NCBI GenBank assembly: GCA_023052935.1
Contig: CM041298.1
Span: 52,769,813-52,833,812 of the forward strand
DNA length: 64,000 nucleotides
From: Piezodorus guildinii
Lineage: Eukaryota > Arthropoda > Insecta > Hemiptera > Pentatomidae
Direction of reading: 5' to 3'
A model generated the notes under the pieces. That model searched no databases. It saw nothing but the letters and a program-made list of their open reading frames with translations, and was not told the origin of the DNA. Shown here piece after piece: positions 38,801-44,697 of this stretch; position 1 is the stretch's first letter; each line of letters opens with the position of its first letter. The position numbers and the translations under genes were made by a program.

Positions 38801-41800
38801 TTCATGTATAGGAACATTTGCTCCTACTTGGGTATTGAATAATCCAGCAGTTCCCGACAAGTGGTCTGAGTGCCCCAAGGAGTCCACATACCATACCATG
38901 TGGAGGAGGTCCCCAATATGTCATTAGAAAATTATTTAAAATTATCTAAATGAAAAATATTTGCAAAGCCTTGGCTTGAATAGAGTATCACTCACGCATT
39001 GCACAGACGCATTAAATTGTGCGAGGTAACTGGTAAGTTAATAGCCACTTATATTGTATTAATAAATTTTAGTAATTCATCGAGCTTGGTGGATGTTCTT
39101 AGAGCCTGAATCTACTTCTTCATTAATTTCAATTGTGGTTATTCCATTATTTCGATAATAAAAGGTTCTGTCAGATTTGACCTTAATATTAAGCCGCTGA
39201 TTTGCAATAGGTACAATATGAAATTTAGAAAATATCCAATATCGTTTTAAAAAAACAATTATCTGATTATTTTTGCATTGAAATATAGATTTTATTTATT
39301 TTTTTATTATGTTATTATTAAAATAACATTATTTTTTTTACATCATGGAAGTTAATGTATTGGTATATTTCAATAAGTTAATGAAAATAAACTAAATATG
39401 AACTTACGCAACTTAGTTCTTGATTTTTCATGTCCAAGTTGGCCATGGTCATTATTTCCACAAGAATATACTTCTCCACTCTGTAAAACAACTAAGGTAT
39501 GTGATGAACCGCAGGCAACTGAAATTAAAATATAGAAATAGTAAATGGAAATTTTAGGATTAAAGGATAAAAATAACATAAGCTTTTGGATTAAAGTATG
39601 AAAAATGTTTAAATCACTAATTAATCTTTAAAACTGATAAATTGTAATTTAAATGATGATAAATGGCTGTCAGGAATTGAATAAAATTGTATATATAAAA
39701 AAATAATTGAGAATATTTTGGAAACAAAACTACAAAAAAAAAACTTGCTATTAAAATTTAAGACAGTGAGCTTCCTTTTTGCTCCAATACTTGCAAAAAA
39801 AAAGAAAAACAAAAAATCATCTAAATAGAGTGTTTATATTAGTAAAAAAAGAAATTCAGAGTGCATGGGTATGAAAGAGCTTTTAACAGACAACTGTCTA
39901 AAAAAAAAAAAAATAGACACTTTTAACAAAAATAATAACATAAATAAAAAGAAAAATTAGTTACAACCTGTTTCTTTTAAGACATACCCTTTATTTTTAT
40001 TAGAAATGAATGGTTTTAAAAATTTATATTATATTTATTGTGCTAGGCAATGGCATTAAAGTTGACAAAGTATGTGAGTCAAGAGGTGGAAGGAGTGAAA
40101 AATGGACTATGTATTAGTTCGAAGTGCCTATGATTTGGACAATTATATATTATCAACCATTACCATTTTAATATTATTAAAAGTCAGTTCGACTTTTACA
40201 TTAAGAATGTTTTTTATAATAAGAAACTTTTAAAATGTTTTTATAAGAAATTTAAAAAACAACAATACACCTGTACCTCTACAACCCATAAAGGGTCTTG
40301 GGTTCAGTAAATATAGGGATTCATAATGCATCAAGGGCAACAGCTAAGCAAGGAGGTGATTAGGCAATTAGCCAATAATTTTCCCTTAATTTTTGAGTAC
40401 CCACTTTATAGAGACTGGGTGTAGCCCAGCAAGATCTTCTTACATCATGGCTAAAATAACAGATAATCCTGCCTTGCCGAGGTTCGAACACGGGACCCGG
40501 AAGACAGTAGACTATTGCTCTACACACTCACTAGACCAAGCTACTCCCAATAGGAGACTATAACTCTATTCTAATAAATAATAATTTCCATTAAACTGCC
40601 AATTATTTACAAATCAATTGCTACTAATATTTTAATTTCAGTGTTATAAGCGTGTATAGAATAATAAATGTTTAAATTTAGAGGTTATAATGAGCTGTAA
40701 TTTAATACCATACATTGTTTAATATATTAGATGGGTACAAATCAAGCTGTATCAAATTTAATGGTAAATTATAATTAGCACCAGCATTAAAAAACTCTTG
40801 AACTTTTCTAGTTAGGTGAAATATAGAAACAACTAAACTATTATAATATATATGCTGGAATAAAAATAAAATAAACATTTATTTGTTATTAATCCTGTAA
40901 ATAGCAAGGAAGATTGTTTGCCTCCTAACAATTTCGGGATTCTCTGAACATTCAGTCTCTAAGCTATTGTTCCCACGAACTATTGGGTTGTGTCACATGA
41001 ACTGTCCGCTTTCAAGGTAAAGGATTTTTATTAAAAATACGATATGAAAACAAGATAATTTTATTCGAAGTATTAACTTCTTTTTATACACATTTTTCCC
41101 AGCGTGAGACCAACTTTTTTATCCCCGAACTGAAAAATTCTGAGCTTTGAAGTGAAACAAAATCTGAAAACGCACTTTACATTTGATCATCATTTTCAAA
41201 ATGATTTCCTTTGACGAAGTTGTCTAAATTCCTAACCAGGTGGTAATCTGTTAGAGACAAGTCGGGAGAATTTGGTGGGTGCGGTTGAACTTCGTAGCCA
41301 GTTCTTTCAATTTTTGCATGGTATGTTTTGAAACATGGGGTCTTGCTGCCGCTCAGTGAGATCATGAGGTACCCATGTATCGAGCTTTTTTACTTTCCCA
41401 ATACACTTTAAATGTCTGGAAACGGTAGATGCACTTGCATTTAGTTGTGCTGAGAGTCCTTTAACTGTTTGGTAGGGGTTTCCTTCTACTGTATGTTTGA
41501 GGACATCGTTGTCTATTACGGATGGAGGTCTTCCTCGGGGCAAGTTTTCCAATTCGGTATCCCCAGCTGAAAACTTAGCAAATCAAAGGCGAACGGTCTG
41601 CTCATTAACACTCCCTTCCCCAAAAGCCTTGGAAATATTTCTAGCTGCCTCAGCTGCTGAATGGCCGAGTTTAAACTCGTACAAAAATATTACTCGAAAA
41701 TCGCGTGTTTCCATGTTCATATTTGGAGGTATACTAAAAAGTGGGTAATTGATTGGGAAGCTAATGTTTATAATACAAAGGTAGAGGATTAGTAACTGTT

Positions 41801-42680
41801 TACTTTAAATATGTAAACATCCGGAAGAAAACAACAGAGACCTGCAAAATCCTTTATATATTTCAGAAACTATAAAAACGGACATTTCATATGAAACAAC
41901 CCAATAGATTGGAGGAGCATTAATGAAATAGTATCAAATGCTGTTTAAACAATTTAGTTTTTTATTTGTATTGAGAACCTCACTAGGCAATTTTTTTTTG
42001 ACAATCCAAATAAATTATTTAACTTTTAATGAGAATAACATACTTCATGATGACAAAACAATTTTTTTTTTTTTTTTTACAAAAATTTCTGCTAATAAGT
42101 AGTGATTTTAAAATAAAGCTATGAAAATATCTTTTTACCTGTATTTATATTTCAAAAATGGAAAATGAGGAGGGAGCGAATGAATTAAGTCTATAAAACT
42201 AAGCTAATAAATTCTAAGTGAATAAGTAAAATAGGATATTTATAATTTAAATGAGTGTTGATGGTATTATTGGATAGATATAAAATGAAACTGAACCAAA
42301 TCATTTTTAAATCAAATAAAAATAAAACATCCACCACAAAAAAGAAGCAAATCATAATTCATTACTATTAAATATGTAAGGGTAATTCAACAAAATAATA
42401 ATCAAAGTTGAAAGAAATGGAAAATGAGCTGATAAGGTAATGCAAAAACACAAAATTGAATTTAAGATTAAAAAAATTACATATAAATGAATCTTACTGG
42501 TTCTGACATTATTAGCATTAACAAATTTGACTTCTCTTGGTGCCAGTATGTGCTGCTCCTCAATGCCTCCCAGTCCAAGCTCACCATTTGCAGTGTTACC
42601 CCAACAGAACATTGCCTGATGCTCTCCTGAGTGTAATGCTTCGACATTTTCGGTTTCTGGGGCGACATCCAAACTGTCAT
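5942..42680 (-). CDS. HERC4: HERC4-type HECT E3 ubiquitin ligase with RCC1-like domain, 21 exons, one frameshift
   Basis: Small-HERC E3 ligase: it takes ubiquitin from an E2 onto a HECT cysteine and passes it to substrates. Exons 5'->3' end at 42498, 39408, 38605, 37910, 37657, 34695, 34494, 32321, 30543, 27476, 24775, 22865, 16324, 15392, 13803, 13423, 13163, 12913, 10219, 9277 and 5942. From ATG at 42612 the exons sum to 3,108 nt (1,035 residues plus stop) once one surplus base in exon 7 is omitted; human HERC4 is about 1,057. RCC1-like repeats (GQLG motifs, ACG..H.LAL motifs) occupy residues 1-369, a helical linker about 370-690, and HECT about 690-1035. The HECT cysteine is in [10 protein letters not shown], at about residue 1003. 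All 20 junction phases match. With the surplus base, a TAG falls within exon 7, so the gene is either broken or miscalled at that point. Introns are filled with transposons. HERC4 rather than HERC3 is preferred from the N-terminal MFCWGN and the C-terminal tail. Confidence 0.9.
6505..7670 (+). repeat. family A repeat flanked by 150-bp direct repeats
   Basis: Full-length-like family A body with CCACCAGATTTTTT near 7512-7525. The segment around 6530-6650 (GGTAGGTCATAGC...GTTATATAACAAAA...CAACACCAACAGA) recurs in the same orientation at 7545-7670, about 1,012 bp later, so the unit is either tandem or has terminal direct repeats. No ORF. Confidence 0.65.
7735..8609 (+). mobile_element. LINE 3' part: RNase H and CCHC-type zinc finger, decayed
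   Basis: [20 protein letters not shown] opens an RNase H domain and [20 protein letters not shown] is its C-terminal part. After frameshifts comes [21 protein letters not shown], the C-terminal finger typical of I-type and related LINEs. Ends in a poly-A run near 8594-8609. Lies in HERC4 intron 20. Confidence 0.75.
9055..9245 (+). mobile_element. mariner transposase fragment
   Basis: Translated pieces [18 protein letters not shown] and [12 protein letters not shown] fit the mariner pattern of KLD.WVPH.L...NL...CDSLLKRN, with stops. Ends shortly before HERC4 exon 20. Confidence 0.5.
9277..9467 (-). CDS. HERC4: HERC4 exon 20
   Basis: Residues 922-985, HECT C-lobe entry: [14 protein letters not shown], then [20 protein letters not shown] and [15 protein letters not shown]. 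Acceptor CATCGCAG, donor AAG|GTTTGT. Not visible as a long ORF, but phase and motif agree. Confidence 0.88.
10219..10367 (-). CDS. HERC4: HERC4 exon 19
   Basis: Residues 872-922: [20 protein letters not shown] through [19 protein letters not shown]. Acceptor CTTTTCAG, donor ATTG|GTAAAT. Confidence 0.9.
10655..10775 (-). mobile_element. mariner 3' end fragment
   Basis: Minus strand reads [20 protein letters not shown] and a stop, the typical C-terminus of mariner transposases. Only this tail was found. Confidence 0.6.
11005..11860 (+). mobile_element. non-LTR reverse-transcriptase remnant split by a SINE
   Basis: [19 protein letters not shown] is the RT active-site region (YxDD). [20 protein letters not shown], with frameshifts, and then [18 protein letters not shown] are the thumb and C-terminal parts. 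The two halves are separated by the SINE at 11549-11785, after [14 protein letters not shown]. Confidence 0.75.
11549..11785 (+). repeat. SINE family 2 copy inserted in the RT remnant
   Basis: Head AGTGGCTACTATAACAG with a degenerate B-box-like GGGTCCAAACC. The body contains AACCTGGATAGGCAAAATTT, and the tail AACATTAAATGAATAAAC. Same family as 31621-31868 (minus) and 17385-17885 (minus). TAAACA occurs at both edges as a possible target duplication. Confidence 0.7.
12055..12150 (-). mobile_element. mariner N-terminal (helix-turn-helix) fragment
   Basis: Minus strand reads [20 protein letters not shown], then KKCQEG, matching the mariner HTH pattern (NI...FG...S..TI.RWFKKF..G). Isolated remnant. 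Confidence 0.6.
12546..12740 (+). repeat. SINE family 1 copy (tRNA-derived)
   Basis: Head GACGTGGTCGAATTAATAGG and B box GGTTCGAACCC, then the body CTATGGGGTGACCCTGTGGT shared with 60127-60440. 3' truncated. Confidence 0.75.
12913..13062 (-). CDS. HERC4: HERC4 exon 18
   Basis: Residues 822-872: [20 protein letters not shown], then a stretch ending PVTKENR. Acceptor AATTTTAG, donor AATAG|GTGTGT. Confidence 0.87.
13163..13295 (-). CDS. HERC4: HERC4 exon 17
   Basis: Residues 778-822, HECT N-lobe: [20 protein letters not shown], then [10 protein letters not shown]. Acceptor AATTTCAG, donor GCAAA|GTATAT. Confidence 0.9.
13423..13600 (-). CDS. HERC4: HERC4 exon 16
   Basis: Residues 719-778, HECT N-lobe: [20 protein letters not shown] and [12 protein letters not shown]. 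Acceptor ATCTAG, donor GTCG|GTAAGT. Confidence 0.9.
13803..13979 (-). CDS. HERC4: HERC4 exon 15
   Basis: Residues 660-718, entering [22 protein letters not shown] through DYKKPLK. Acceptor TTGCCTAG, donor CTCAAG|GTACTA. Confidence 0.88.
14085..14290 (+). other. decayed ORF fragment, probably transposon-derived
   Basis: Reads [20 protein letters not shown] and [17 protein letters not shown]. It is not part of HERC4 (opposite strand, intron 14). I do not recognise the family; the style resembles non-LTR element ORFs. Confidence 0.3.
14537..14600 (+). repeat. family A terminal fragment
   Basis: ACTTACTTAGACATGAAATA, TATAGTAAGGG and ATCGTGAAAAT match the family A end at 59735-59810. Confidence 0.55.
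15392..15478 (-). CDS. HERC4: HERC4 exon 14
   Basis: Residues 631-659: [20 protein letters not shown], then LLQTDQSMQ. The [15 protein letters not shown] segment is a hallmark just before HECT. Acceptor TTTTTAG, donor CAA|GTAAGT. Confidence 0.88.
15785..16275 (-). repeat. family B dispersed repeat
   Basis: Complementary to 36330-36905. Shared blocks include GCTTACGTTTCAAGATGCAT, GGCATTTCTCTGAAACTATT, ACGTTGATATCAGC and AATCAGTAAAGCGCGATAAA. No ORF or terminal signature was recognised. Confidence 0.65.
16324..16518 (-). CDS. HERC4: HERC4 exon 13
   Basis: Residues 566-630: [20 protein letters not shown], then a run ending [17 protein letters not shown]. Matches family segment ALKVLEILHRVNE...IDIRNDY..W. 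Acceptor GTTTACAG, donor AGG|GTGAGT. Confidence 0.87.
16740..17275. mobile_element. Penelope-like terminal-repeat foldback (copy 2)
   Basis: Inverted arms of about 100 bp: AAGAAACAAGATAACAACCA (left) and its complement (right), with matching CATTGTGGGCCTTCATCAGG and CCTGATGAAGGTCCACAATG. Outer ends carry GTTGGGGGTGC and its complement. The right arm contains the best hammerhead-like core in the window (17155-17193). Confidence 0.6.
17155..17193 (+). ncRNA. hammerhead-ribozyme-like core
   Basis: Order of parts: GCC (stem I), CTGATGA, AGGTCCACAATGTAGGCC (stem II and loop), GAAAC, GTC (cleavage-type triplet), GGC (stem I). This is the layout of a type I hammerhead as known from Penelope-like elements. 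An extra A follows CTGATGA, and stem III is minimal or absent. Activity is not shown. Confidence 0.4.
17330..17885 (-). repeat. SINE tail plus SINE family 2, interrupted by a LINE end
   Basis: AACCTGCAGTTAGTCC-type head (complement near 17830) and the CCTGGATAGGCAAAATATAG-like body (complement near 17450-17475) belong to SINE family 2. 17330-17385 resembles the tail of SINE family 1. An unrelated segment at 17478-17700 splits the element. Confidence 0.6.
17478..17700 (-). mobile_element. LINE 3' end inserted in a SINE
   Basis: On the minus strand it ends ...CTTAGTCCTAGAATAAAGTT and then a (CATT)n tail, the same style of 3' end as the LINE at 20560-20610 and the copy at 46850-46935. No coding left. 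Confidence 0.6.
17890..18715 (-). mobile_element. non-LTR (RTE-like) reverse-transcriptase C-terminal half, decayed
   Basis: [20 protein letters not shown] is an RT motif. It is followed by [20 protein letters not shown], and then [40 protein letters not shown], and a tail ending near 17890. Several stops and frameshifts. Related fragments are at 35197 and 52200. Confidence 0.75.
18720..20620 (+). mobile_element. LINE (Jockey/CR1/I-type), 5'-truncated and broken
   Basis: Open blocks encode the region before RT ([20 protein letters not shown]) and RT motifs [43 protein letters not shown] and [18 protein letters not shown]. The C-terminal domain has [14 protein letters not shown]. There is a stop at 19426, a frameshift near 19645, and an internal deletion near 19850 that removes the YxDD region. 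The 3' end is an ATAAAG signal followed by (TTCTA)n at about 20590-20612. Sits in HERC4 intron 12. Confidence 0.85.
20850..22330 (+). mobile_element. old mariner remnant, split by a piggyBac-like MITE
   Basis: Before the insertion: [18 protein letters not shown]. After it: [20 protein letters not shown], carrying the first catalytic-region aspartate, then [17 protein letters not shown]. Both fit mariner transposase order. Stops are scattered. Confidence 0.6.
21064..21984. mobile_element. piggyBac-like non-autonomous element (TTAA target)
   Basis: Flanked by TTAA on both sides (21060-21063 and 21985-21988). The termini are CCTTTAACTGGCGAGGTG and the complement of CCTTTAACTGGTGAGGTG, 17 of 18 matching. 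Length 921 bp with no transposase. TTAA duplication is the signature of piggyBac. Confidence 0.75.
22865..22974 (-). CDS. HERC4: HERC4 exon 12
   Basis: Residues 529-565: [20 protein letters not shown], then VVIYLLKSS. It corresponds to the NWW...L..F...IVELFKE..VHLLK segment of HERC4. Acceptor TTTATAG, donor GACTAC|GTAAAT. The 2 + 108 nt length joins exons 11 and 13 in phase. Confidence 0.82.
23600..23890. repeat. 108-bp tandem repeat
   Basis: TAGGCTCAGTAG.TGCGTTCCCA recurs at 23644, 23753 and 23861, spacing 109 and 108 bp. The unit also includes ACCGATTACACTATTAATTT and CGCTCGCTCAAATATGG. Not coding. Confidence 0.8.
24775..24961 (-). CDS. HERC4: HERC4 exon 11
   Basis: Residues 467-529: [20 protein letters not shown], then [10 protein letters not shown], the most conserved linker segment (LIP...PDVE.LR.YL.LP). 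Acceptor ATTTCAG, donor GTTG|GTGAGC. Confidence 0.87.
25255..25412. repeat. AT microsatellite
   Basis: Long TA dinucleotide tracts with short GATATAGCTATA interruptions. The isoleucine/tyrosine reading frame across it is an artefact. Confidence 0.9.
25494..26412 (-). mobile_element. mariner deletion derivative, copy 1
   Basis: Flanked by TA. Termini TTGGCTTGTGTCACATGAAA and the complement of TTGGGTTGTCTCACATGAAA. Minus strand encodes the transposase N-terminus ([20 protein letters not shown], then [32 protein letters not shown]). It then jumps to the C-terminus ([20 protein letters not shown]...). The middle of a normal ~1.3 kb mariner, including the first catalytic aspartate, is missing. 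Frameshifts present. Confidence 0.85.
27476..27644 (-). CDS. HERC4: HERC4 exon 10
   Basis: Residues 410-466: [20 protein letters not shown] through ANNPSIRDV, matching the family pattern of a conserved S.xCLN.SFL helix. Acceptor CTTTTCAG, donor GTT|GTAAGT. Confidence 0.85.
27690..28599 (-). repeat. family A repeat
   Basis: CACACGTCTTTCACTAACC matches the end at 61478-61496, and the body matches 61600-62210. The far end (CTTTTCCTTACAATATATTT) is cut by the 139-bp MITE at 28600. Contains (ATTAA)n at 28150-28172. Confidence 0.7.
28352..28748. repeat. left arm of a ~400-bp inverted repeat
   Basis: Nearly identical, in reverse complement, to 28974-29368. It comprises a family A end plus a 139-bp MITE plus CTATAGTAAGTGCC. 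Differences are a handful of substitutions and one-base indels, so the duplication is recent. Confidence 0.85.
28600..28738. mobile_element. 139-bp MITE (copy 1)
   Basis: Terminal inverted repeats of about 38 bp: AGGGGTACTCACTACGTTTG...CTATTTGTG and its complement at the right end. A second copy is at 28981-29119. Superfamily uncertain; no clean target duplication was identified. Confidence 0.75.
28745..28973 (-). mobile_element. Penelope-like reverse-transcriptase fragment
   Basis: Minus strand reads [20 protein letters not shown], then [17 protein letters not shown]. This matches the Penelope-like RT block (...F...I....DILVSFDVVSLFT.VP...). It is the spacer between the inverted-repeat arms. 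Two further pieces of the same sequence are at 29376 and 29815. Confidence 0.7.
28974..29368. repeat. right arm of the ~400-bp inverted repeat
   Basis: Reverse complement of 28352-28748, including MITE copy 2 at 28981-29119. Confidence 0.85.
29376..29510 (-). mobile_element. second copy of the Penelope-like fragment
   Basis: ACTCTTTTCTGGATGGATGA through GTGTGTGGTTTGG repeats 28886-28970 in the same orientation. It then continues into sequence (ACAATACAAATTATGGGG) that the first copy lacks. Confidence 0.7.
29543..30461. mobile_element. chimeric mariner with two transposase 3' ends
   Basis: Both ends begin TACGAGGC and carry the 3' end of a mariner transposase reading outward ([20 protein letters not shown], then GNYVEK): minus strand on the left, plus strand on the right. 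The inverted repeats are about 245 bp. The centre, on the minus strand, keeps [18 protein letters not shown] and [14 protein letters not shown], containing two of the catalytic aspartates. A Penelope-like piece (29815-29895) is embedded in the left half. Confidence 0.75.
30543..30664 (-). CDS. HERC4: HERC4 exon 9
   Basis: Residues 370-410, start of the linker between the RCC1-like and HECT domains: [20 protein letters not shown] and onward to DQELLT. Acceptor TTTACAG, donor TTGAC|GTAAGT. Too short to show as an isolated ORF; accepted on phase and on IWTV, which is shared with HERC4. Confidence 0.82.
31045..31300 (-). repeat. SINE family 1 copy
   Basis: Complement carries the conserved body (TAGAGGCTGGGTGAGCC region, GGTTGACCC) of the element at 60127. 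The tRNA-like head is decayed. Confidence 0.6.
31621..31868 (-). repeat. SINE family 2 copy, nearly full length
   Basis: Complement begins GTGTAGTGGCTAGTATAACA, with B-box-like GGTTCAAACC, then AACCTGGATAGGCAAAATTT. Same family as 11549-11785. Confidence 0.75.
31928..31994. repeat. AT microsatellite
   Basis: About 33 uninterrupted AT units. Confidence 0.95.
32321..32519 (-). CDS. HERC4: HERC4 exon 8
   Basis: Residues 303-369, end of the RCC1-like domain: [20 protein letters not shown], then GQLGTKQL, and [13 protein letters not shown]. Acceptor TTTTTAG; donor AAG|GTTAGC, weaker than the others. A partial copy of this exon lies in intron 7 (see 33528). Confidence 0.88.
32791..32840. repeat. 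AT microsatellite
   Basis: About 24 uninterrupted AT units in HERC4 intron 7. The intronic duplicate at 33528-34079 lacks it. Confidence 0.95.
32970..33527 (+). other. decayed repeat-derived open segments
   Basis: [20 protein letters not shown] and [19 protein letters not shown] form a broken frame. The last 130 bp (33396-33527) are repeated at 34117-34247. I do not recognise the element. Confidence 0.4.
33528..34079 (-). pseudogene. partial duplicate of HERC4 exon 8 and adjoining intron
   Basis: 33528-33638 copies 32458-32607 in order and orientation (exon 8 5' part, its TTTTTAG acceptor, and upstream intron). 33980-34079 copies 32608-32640 and 32845-32902. Relative to the source, the copy has lost the exon 3' part and donor, has dropped about 200 bp including the AT tract, and has gained a 333-bp MITE. 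Confidence 0.8.
33639..33971. mobile_element. hAT-like MITE with 8-bp target duplication
   Basis: Termini TAGGGGTGGGCATAATCGAA and the complement of TAGGGATGGGCATAATCGAA. The flanks are ATACATAA and GTACATAA, 7 of 8 identical. The source copy shows the unfilled site ATACATAA at 32600-32607. Interior rich in ATCGAATGAT palindromes; no transposase. Confidence 0.8.
34080..34480. other. repeat-derived intron sequence
   Basis: 34117-34247 repeats 33396-33527. Downstream reads [20 protein letters not shown] with later stops, so it is probably a decayed element ORF of unknown type. Confidence 0.35.
34494..34625 (-). CDS. HERC4: HERC4 exon 7, carrying a one-base insertion
   Basis: Acceptor GTATTTTAG and donor GGCAG|GTAAAA are intact. 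It starts [13 protein letters not shown], where the family continues GQLGHGSTS. The coding strand reads GGCCCAGTTGGG, one base more than GGC CAG TTG GGT needs; the surplus C lies in the GGG run at 34585-34587 on the plus strand. As written, a TAG follows four codons after the slip. Beyond the slip, the next frame continues the RCC1 repeat through [14 protein letters not shown] and joins exon 8 in phase. It is either a sequencing or assembly slip or a true null allele. Confidence 0.85.
34695..34846 (-). CDS. HERC4: HERC4 exon 6
   Basis: Residues 209-259, RCC1 repeat: [20 protein letters not shown] through [11 protein letters not shown]. Acceptor TTTTAG, donor ACAG|GTAATT, phase 0. Confidence 0.9.
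35197..35660 (-). mobile_element. RTE-like LINE 3' end
   Basis: Same C-terminal region and 3' tail as 52200-52580 and 17890-18715. The complement has LKVFENT and [11 protein letters not shown](L)n, and the 3' end is an (ATT)n tract following CGGGTTCAGTAAGCC. Confidence 0.65.
36330..37320 (+). repeat. family B repeat carrying a SINE
   Basis: 36380-36905 is the reverse complement of 15785-16275. The repeat is interrupted by the SINE at 36907-37175. The family is tail-rich in A and C runs. Confidence 0.65.
36907..37175 (+). repeat. SINE family 3 (tRNA-derived) with 14-bp target duplication
   Basis: Head GGGGAGCCCGTGGCTGAGTG with A box TGGCTGAGTGG and B-box-like GAGTTTGAAACCC. Flanks are AAAGCGCGATAAAC (36893-36906) and AAAGCGCGATATAC (37176-37189), 13 of 14 identical. 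The paralogous repeat at 15810-15830 shows the unfilled site on the other strand. Confidence 0.8.
37657..37818 (-). CDS. HERC4: HERC4 exon 5
   Basis: Residues 155-209, RCC1 repeat: [18 protein letters not shown] through [16 protein letters not shown]. Acceptor TTTCCTAG, donor TCTG|GTAAGT. Confidence 0.9.
37910..38023 (-). CDS. HERC4: HERC4 exon 4
   Basis: Residues 117-155, RCC1 repeat ending [14 protein letters not shown]. Acceptor TTTACAG, donor AATA|GTGAGT. Confidence 0.9.
38605..38727 (-). CDS. HERC4: HERC4 exon 3
   Basis: Residues 76-117, RCC1 repeat: [15 protein letters not shown], then [16 protein letters not shown]. Acceptor ATTTTAG, donor TTGG|GTAAGA. Confidence 0.9.
39408..39518 (-). 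CDS. HERC4: HERC4 exon 2
   Basis: Residues 39-76, RCC1 repeat: [20 protein letters not shown] followed by [16 protein letters not shown]. Acceptor AATTTCAG, donor TTGC|GTAAGT. Confidence 0.9.
40268..40551 (-). repeat. SINE family 1, full length
   Basis: Complement starts GGGAGTAGCTTGGTCTAGTG, with B box GTGTTCGAACC, and ends CCTTTATGGGTTGTAGAGGT and ACAGGTGT. Family member of 60127-60440. Confidence 0.75.
40983..41904 (-). mobile_element. mariner deletion derivative, copy 2
   Basis: Flanked by TA, ends TTGGGTTGTGTCACATGAAC and the complement of TTGGGTTGTTTCATATGAAA. 922 bp against 919 bp for the copy at 25494, with the same internal deletion joining [17 protein letters not shown] to the C-terminal half. 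Lies in HERC4 intron 1. Confidence 0.85.
42498..42680 (-). CDS. HERC4: HERC4 exon 1 (first coding exon found)
   Basis: Coding start is chosen at 42612 (ATG TTC TGT TGG), because HERC4 orthologues begin at the first RCC1 strand, M(L/F)CWGN. The frame stays open upstream to the acceptor (TTCTTTAG at 42681-42688), reading [19 protein letters not shown], so a longer N-terminus from an upstream exon is possible. Residues 1-39; donor CCA|GTAAGA. Confidence 0.82.
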
Positions 42681-44697
42681 CTAAAGAATAACCATAATAT
42701 TAAGTTCCCTTCAACAGACTAATCAAAGTAAACAATGTAACCAAACTAGCTAATGTATGCAACATTAAATAAATAACAACTCTGGGTGCTATCAATACAA
42801 CTAGATTCAAAGAAATAAAACTATTTCAAGATACAAAGTAAACAAACAACTGTTATGTTAATAAAAAGTAATTGTAAGAAATCTGCAATGCTACTCATCC
42901 AGAAGCTAAATTGCATTAACCTTTGTAAGAAGAATAGGAGACCAAGATGAAGACCACTTTATTTAAACCCTAGTTAACTAAGAGTAAAAAAATCATGTAC
43001 ATCTAAAGAAATGACCAGTCATGGTATACCACTGACCCTAGTAAAACCGGAGAAGCACCAGGTTTAGGCGACAACAAATGATCAGAATAATGGGATTTCT
43101 CAGAGTAAACTCATGGAAACAAATCAATTTAATTTAATCACAAATAATTTAAAATTAAATAAAGGGGAAATATCGGTTCGTGAGATAAGGAGGAGGTTTC
43201 ATTGCTGTTTGAAGAATCTGTTTATCACAGCCAACAATATAATACATATCACTACAAAGTTCGATTTTCTGAACTACAAAAATAAAAAGGATAAAAGTTG
43301 TGTCCTTTTTTTTAAAAAGAAACATGTTGAATTATAATACTCACACGTCTATGCTTGGCTAATTTGTACATTTCTGGCCACCTACGATGGCTTCATTAAT
43401 CCCCTGGACTTTAGAATTCCTCATCATCACACTATATTTTGTCTTTAATTTGATAATTTACTTTAACCGAAAATCATGTTTAGAATTAAACGATAACCAT
43501 AAACAAAATAACTTTAGCCGACAGCTGTTTCTATTGCTTCCATATCCGAATCTTAACCTCTTCCTCTTCAGAATAAGTAAGAATATAATAACTCTTGAGG
43601 ATATATGAATATAATAACTCTCATTATTATTATTTTTTTAAAATTATGTTTAATATCGTTTCCATGAATTTATAGCAGGAACGTTCGCAGAGTAGAATAA
43701 ATAATGAGGGCATAGAAGACTGACTAAAGGGTGCTACATCGGTCAAATATATATATATATTTTTAATAAAATATAGTATTAAACGTATGTCAAATTAAGA
43801 ATAACCAAAATAAGAGTATAATTTTGTTGTAGGTAAATTTTATTTATAACAGAGGAGACTCTCATTCTCACTTAAATATGGATTAGCGGCGGCATTTCAT
43901 GGCAACATTTGAATTAAATATAGAGCCAAATTCACTATATACAGTTGTTTTGACACTTTAATTCAATTATAGATCATAAAGCATAGATGTAAACTTGATT
44001 TGTGTAAGGGGCGCACCAAGCGGGATGAAAATCGTTTGGAGGAGGCAAGTGGGTCGAAAATATAAGCTTTTTTTTTCAAACACTACCTAAATATATATGT
44101 AAAATTGAAAATTGTTAAATATTTAGAATTAAAAAACACTCTAAAACCACAACTTTTATTCTAATACTTTATTTAATTTTTTTTATTTATTTGTCTGAAC
44201 AATCATTAGGGAGGAAGGCGCAACCCTTCATGTGTACACCCATGTCATGTGTGGACATTTCAAAGCATAGCAGCAATGACTTTGTGAGAGACAACAGTTA
44301 ACTATTGATATTAATTGTAATGTTTAATTGTTTCGAAATTGAATTGTCGATTGTAAATATTGTATTCTTTTAACGTAACCTAGGAAACAAATACGCCATT
44401 CTGATTTTCGTGTGATTTTGAACCATTGTTATATACTCTGAATGAAGCTATTCTCTATACCATAATATATATAGCGATAAATAGTGGTGTTTCATGCTGA
44501 TCATACTGCCAGTCAAGTAAAGCCTGTAGATTTTAGTTTTCATAGAGCAGTGGTAATCAGTTCCATGTTGAAAATATGAATGAGAACTATCCGTTGAAGA
44601 GTTGAAGAACGAAAATGAAGAAAAGAAGTTTGCAACTTTGTTGGCATTGCATGGACCATAAATCGGCAAAGTACTTGAAAGTCAACATTTTGAATAA

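Noticed and set aside
43113..43608. Short frames of about 73 codons upstream of HERC4
   Set aside because: No recognisable motif, biased AT-rich composition, and no matching splice context beyond the tentative upstream exon noted elsewhere.
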